Origin: Hippopus hippopus
Lineage: Eukaryota > Mollusca > Bivalvia > Cardiida > Cardiidae
Length of the DNA: 64,000 nt
Direction: 5' to 3'
Assembly: GCA_946811185.2 (NCBI GenBank)
Contig: OX328096.1
Span: 19,843,881 to 19,907,880, forward strand
The notes below the pieces were generated by a model, which saw nothing but the letters and a program-made list of their open reading frames with translations, was not told where the DNA came from and ran no database searches. The position numbers were made by a program, and so were the translations under genes. Numbering within the stretch: position 1 is the first letter of the stretch; each line of letters starts with the position of its first letter. Of this stretch, positions 63,911 through 64,000 are shown piece after piece.

Positions 63911-64000
63911 TTTTACCGTAGCTTAACACAGTTGACCTTAATTTACCGTAGTTGTGCATATTTAGGACGTAGTTTATGCATAGTTTAGCATAGTTAATGG
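63911..64000. mobile_element. Family K-like sequence running off the right edge
   Basis: ACCGTAGCTTAACACAGTTG, ATTTACCGTAGTTGTGC, TAGTTTAGCATAGTTAATGG: the same GTAGTT-rich interior as at 62453-62783. Confidence 0.55.

Overview
This window reads as nuclear DNA of a marine or freshwater bivalve mollusc. It is AT-rich, has widely spaced intron-containing genes, and is crowded with short non-autonomous transposons, tRNA-derived SINEs and microsatellites; nothing in it is bacterial. The species cannot be named from sequence alone. Three protein-coding loci are supported: the 5' end of a secreted-protein gene running off the left edge (minus strand, 1-542); a complete coding region for the ciliogenesis transcription factor FOXJ1 (plus strand, two coding exons, 20734-21324 and 23429-24274); and a single-exon C2H2 zinc-finger protein of 667 residues (plus strand, 56687-58690). 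A possible promoter and first exon lies at 53449-53580, upstream of the zinc-finger gene.

Most of the rest is mobile DNA, and I give the families working names. Family A (about 230 bp, roughly 55 copies or fragments) is flanked by TTAA, has ends like CYCTTTACCANACGAC, and carries a nearly perfect ~66 bp central hairpin. Family C and its variant C' (about 200-230 bp, about 35 copies) are also TTAA-flanked, with ends like CCCTTA-N-CTGCTAA and a hairpin of about 65 bp. The TTAA target plus CCCT-type termini suggests piggyBac-type MITEs for both. Family B (about 260 bp) has GAGCCATGCTCTG terminal inverted repeats and a hairpin. Family D (about 267 bp, 2 copies) has ATATGGC ends and two hairpins. 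Family E (about 185 bp) is a fold-back centred on GATTGGCTAAAC, with ends like GTATTCACCAACC. H, J and K are smaller families, and F is a long element ending in short inverted repeats. In strand columns, A '+' means the end with the GACGAC box comes first; C '+' means the CTGCTAAGCGCGACTCA end comes first; B '+' means TGAAAAGGGGGCTTAATGC is at the left. SINE strands follow the tRNA-like head.

Layout: 1-0.6 kb secreted gene; 0.6-20.7 kb repeats; 20.7-24.5 kb FOXJ1, whose 2.1 kb intron contains five hairpin elements; 24.5-53.4 kb repeats, SINEs and one 5'-truncated LINE; 53.4-58.7 kb possible promoter, a miniature LTR retrotransposon (TRIM) and the zinc-finger gene; 58.7-64 kb degenerate tandem repeats and nested elements.

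The main novel observations are these. (1) A TRIM element at 56016-56545 has 207 bp LTRs carrying tRNA-like Pol III A and B boxes. (2) Families B, C and D share one 31-nt hairpin core; B and C differ only by three compensated base pairs and two loop bases. (3) Many copies are broken, deleted or fused at the apex of their hairpins. The genes do not form a pathway with one another; as far as the sequence shows they are independent loci.
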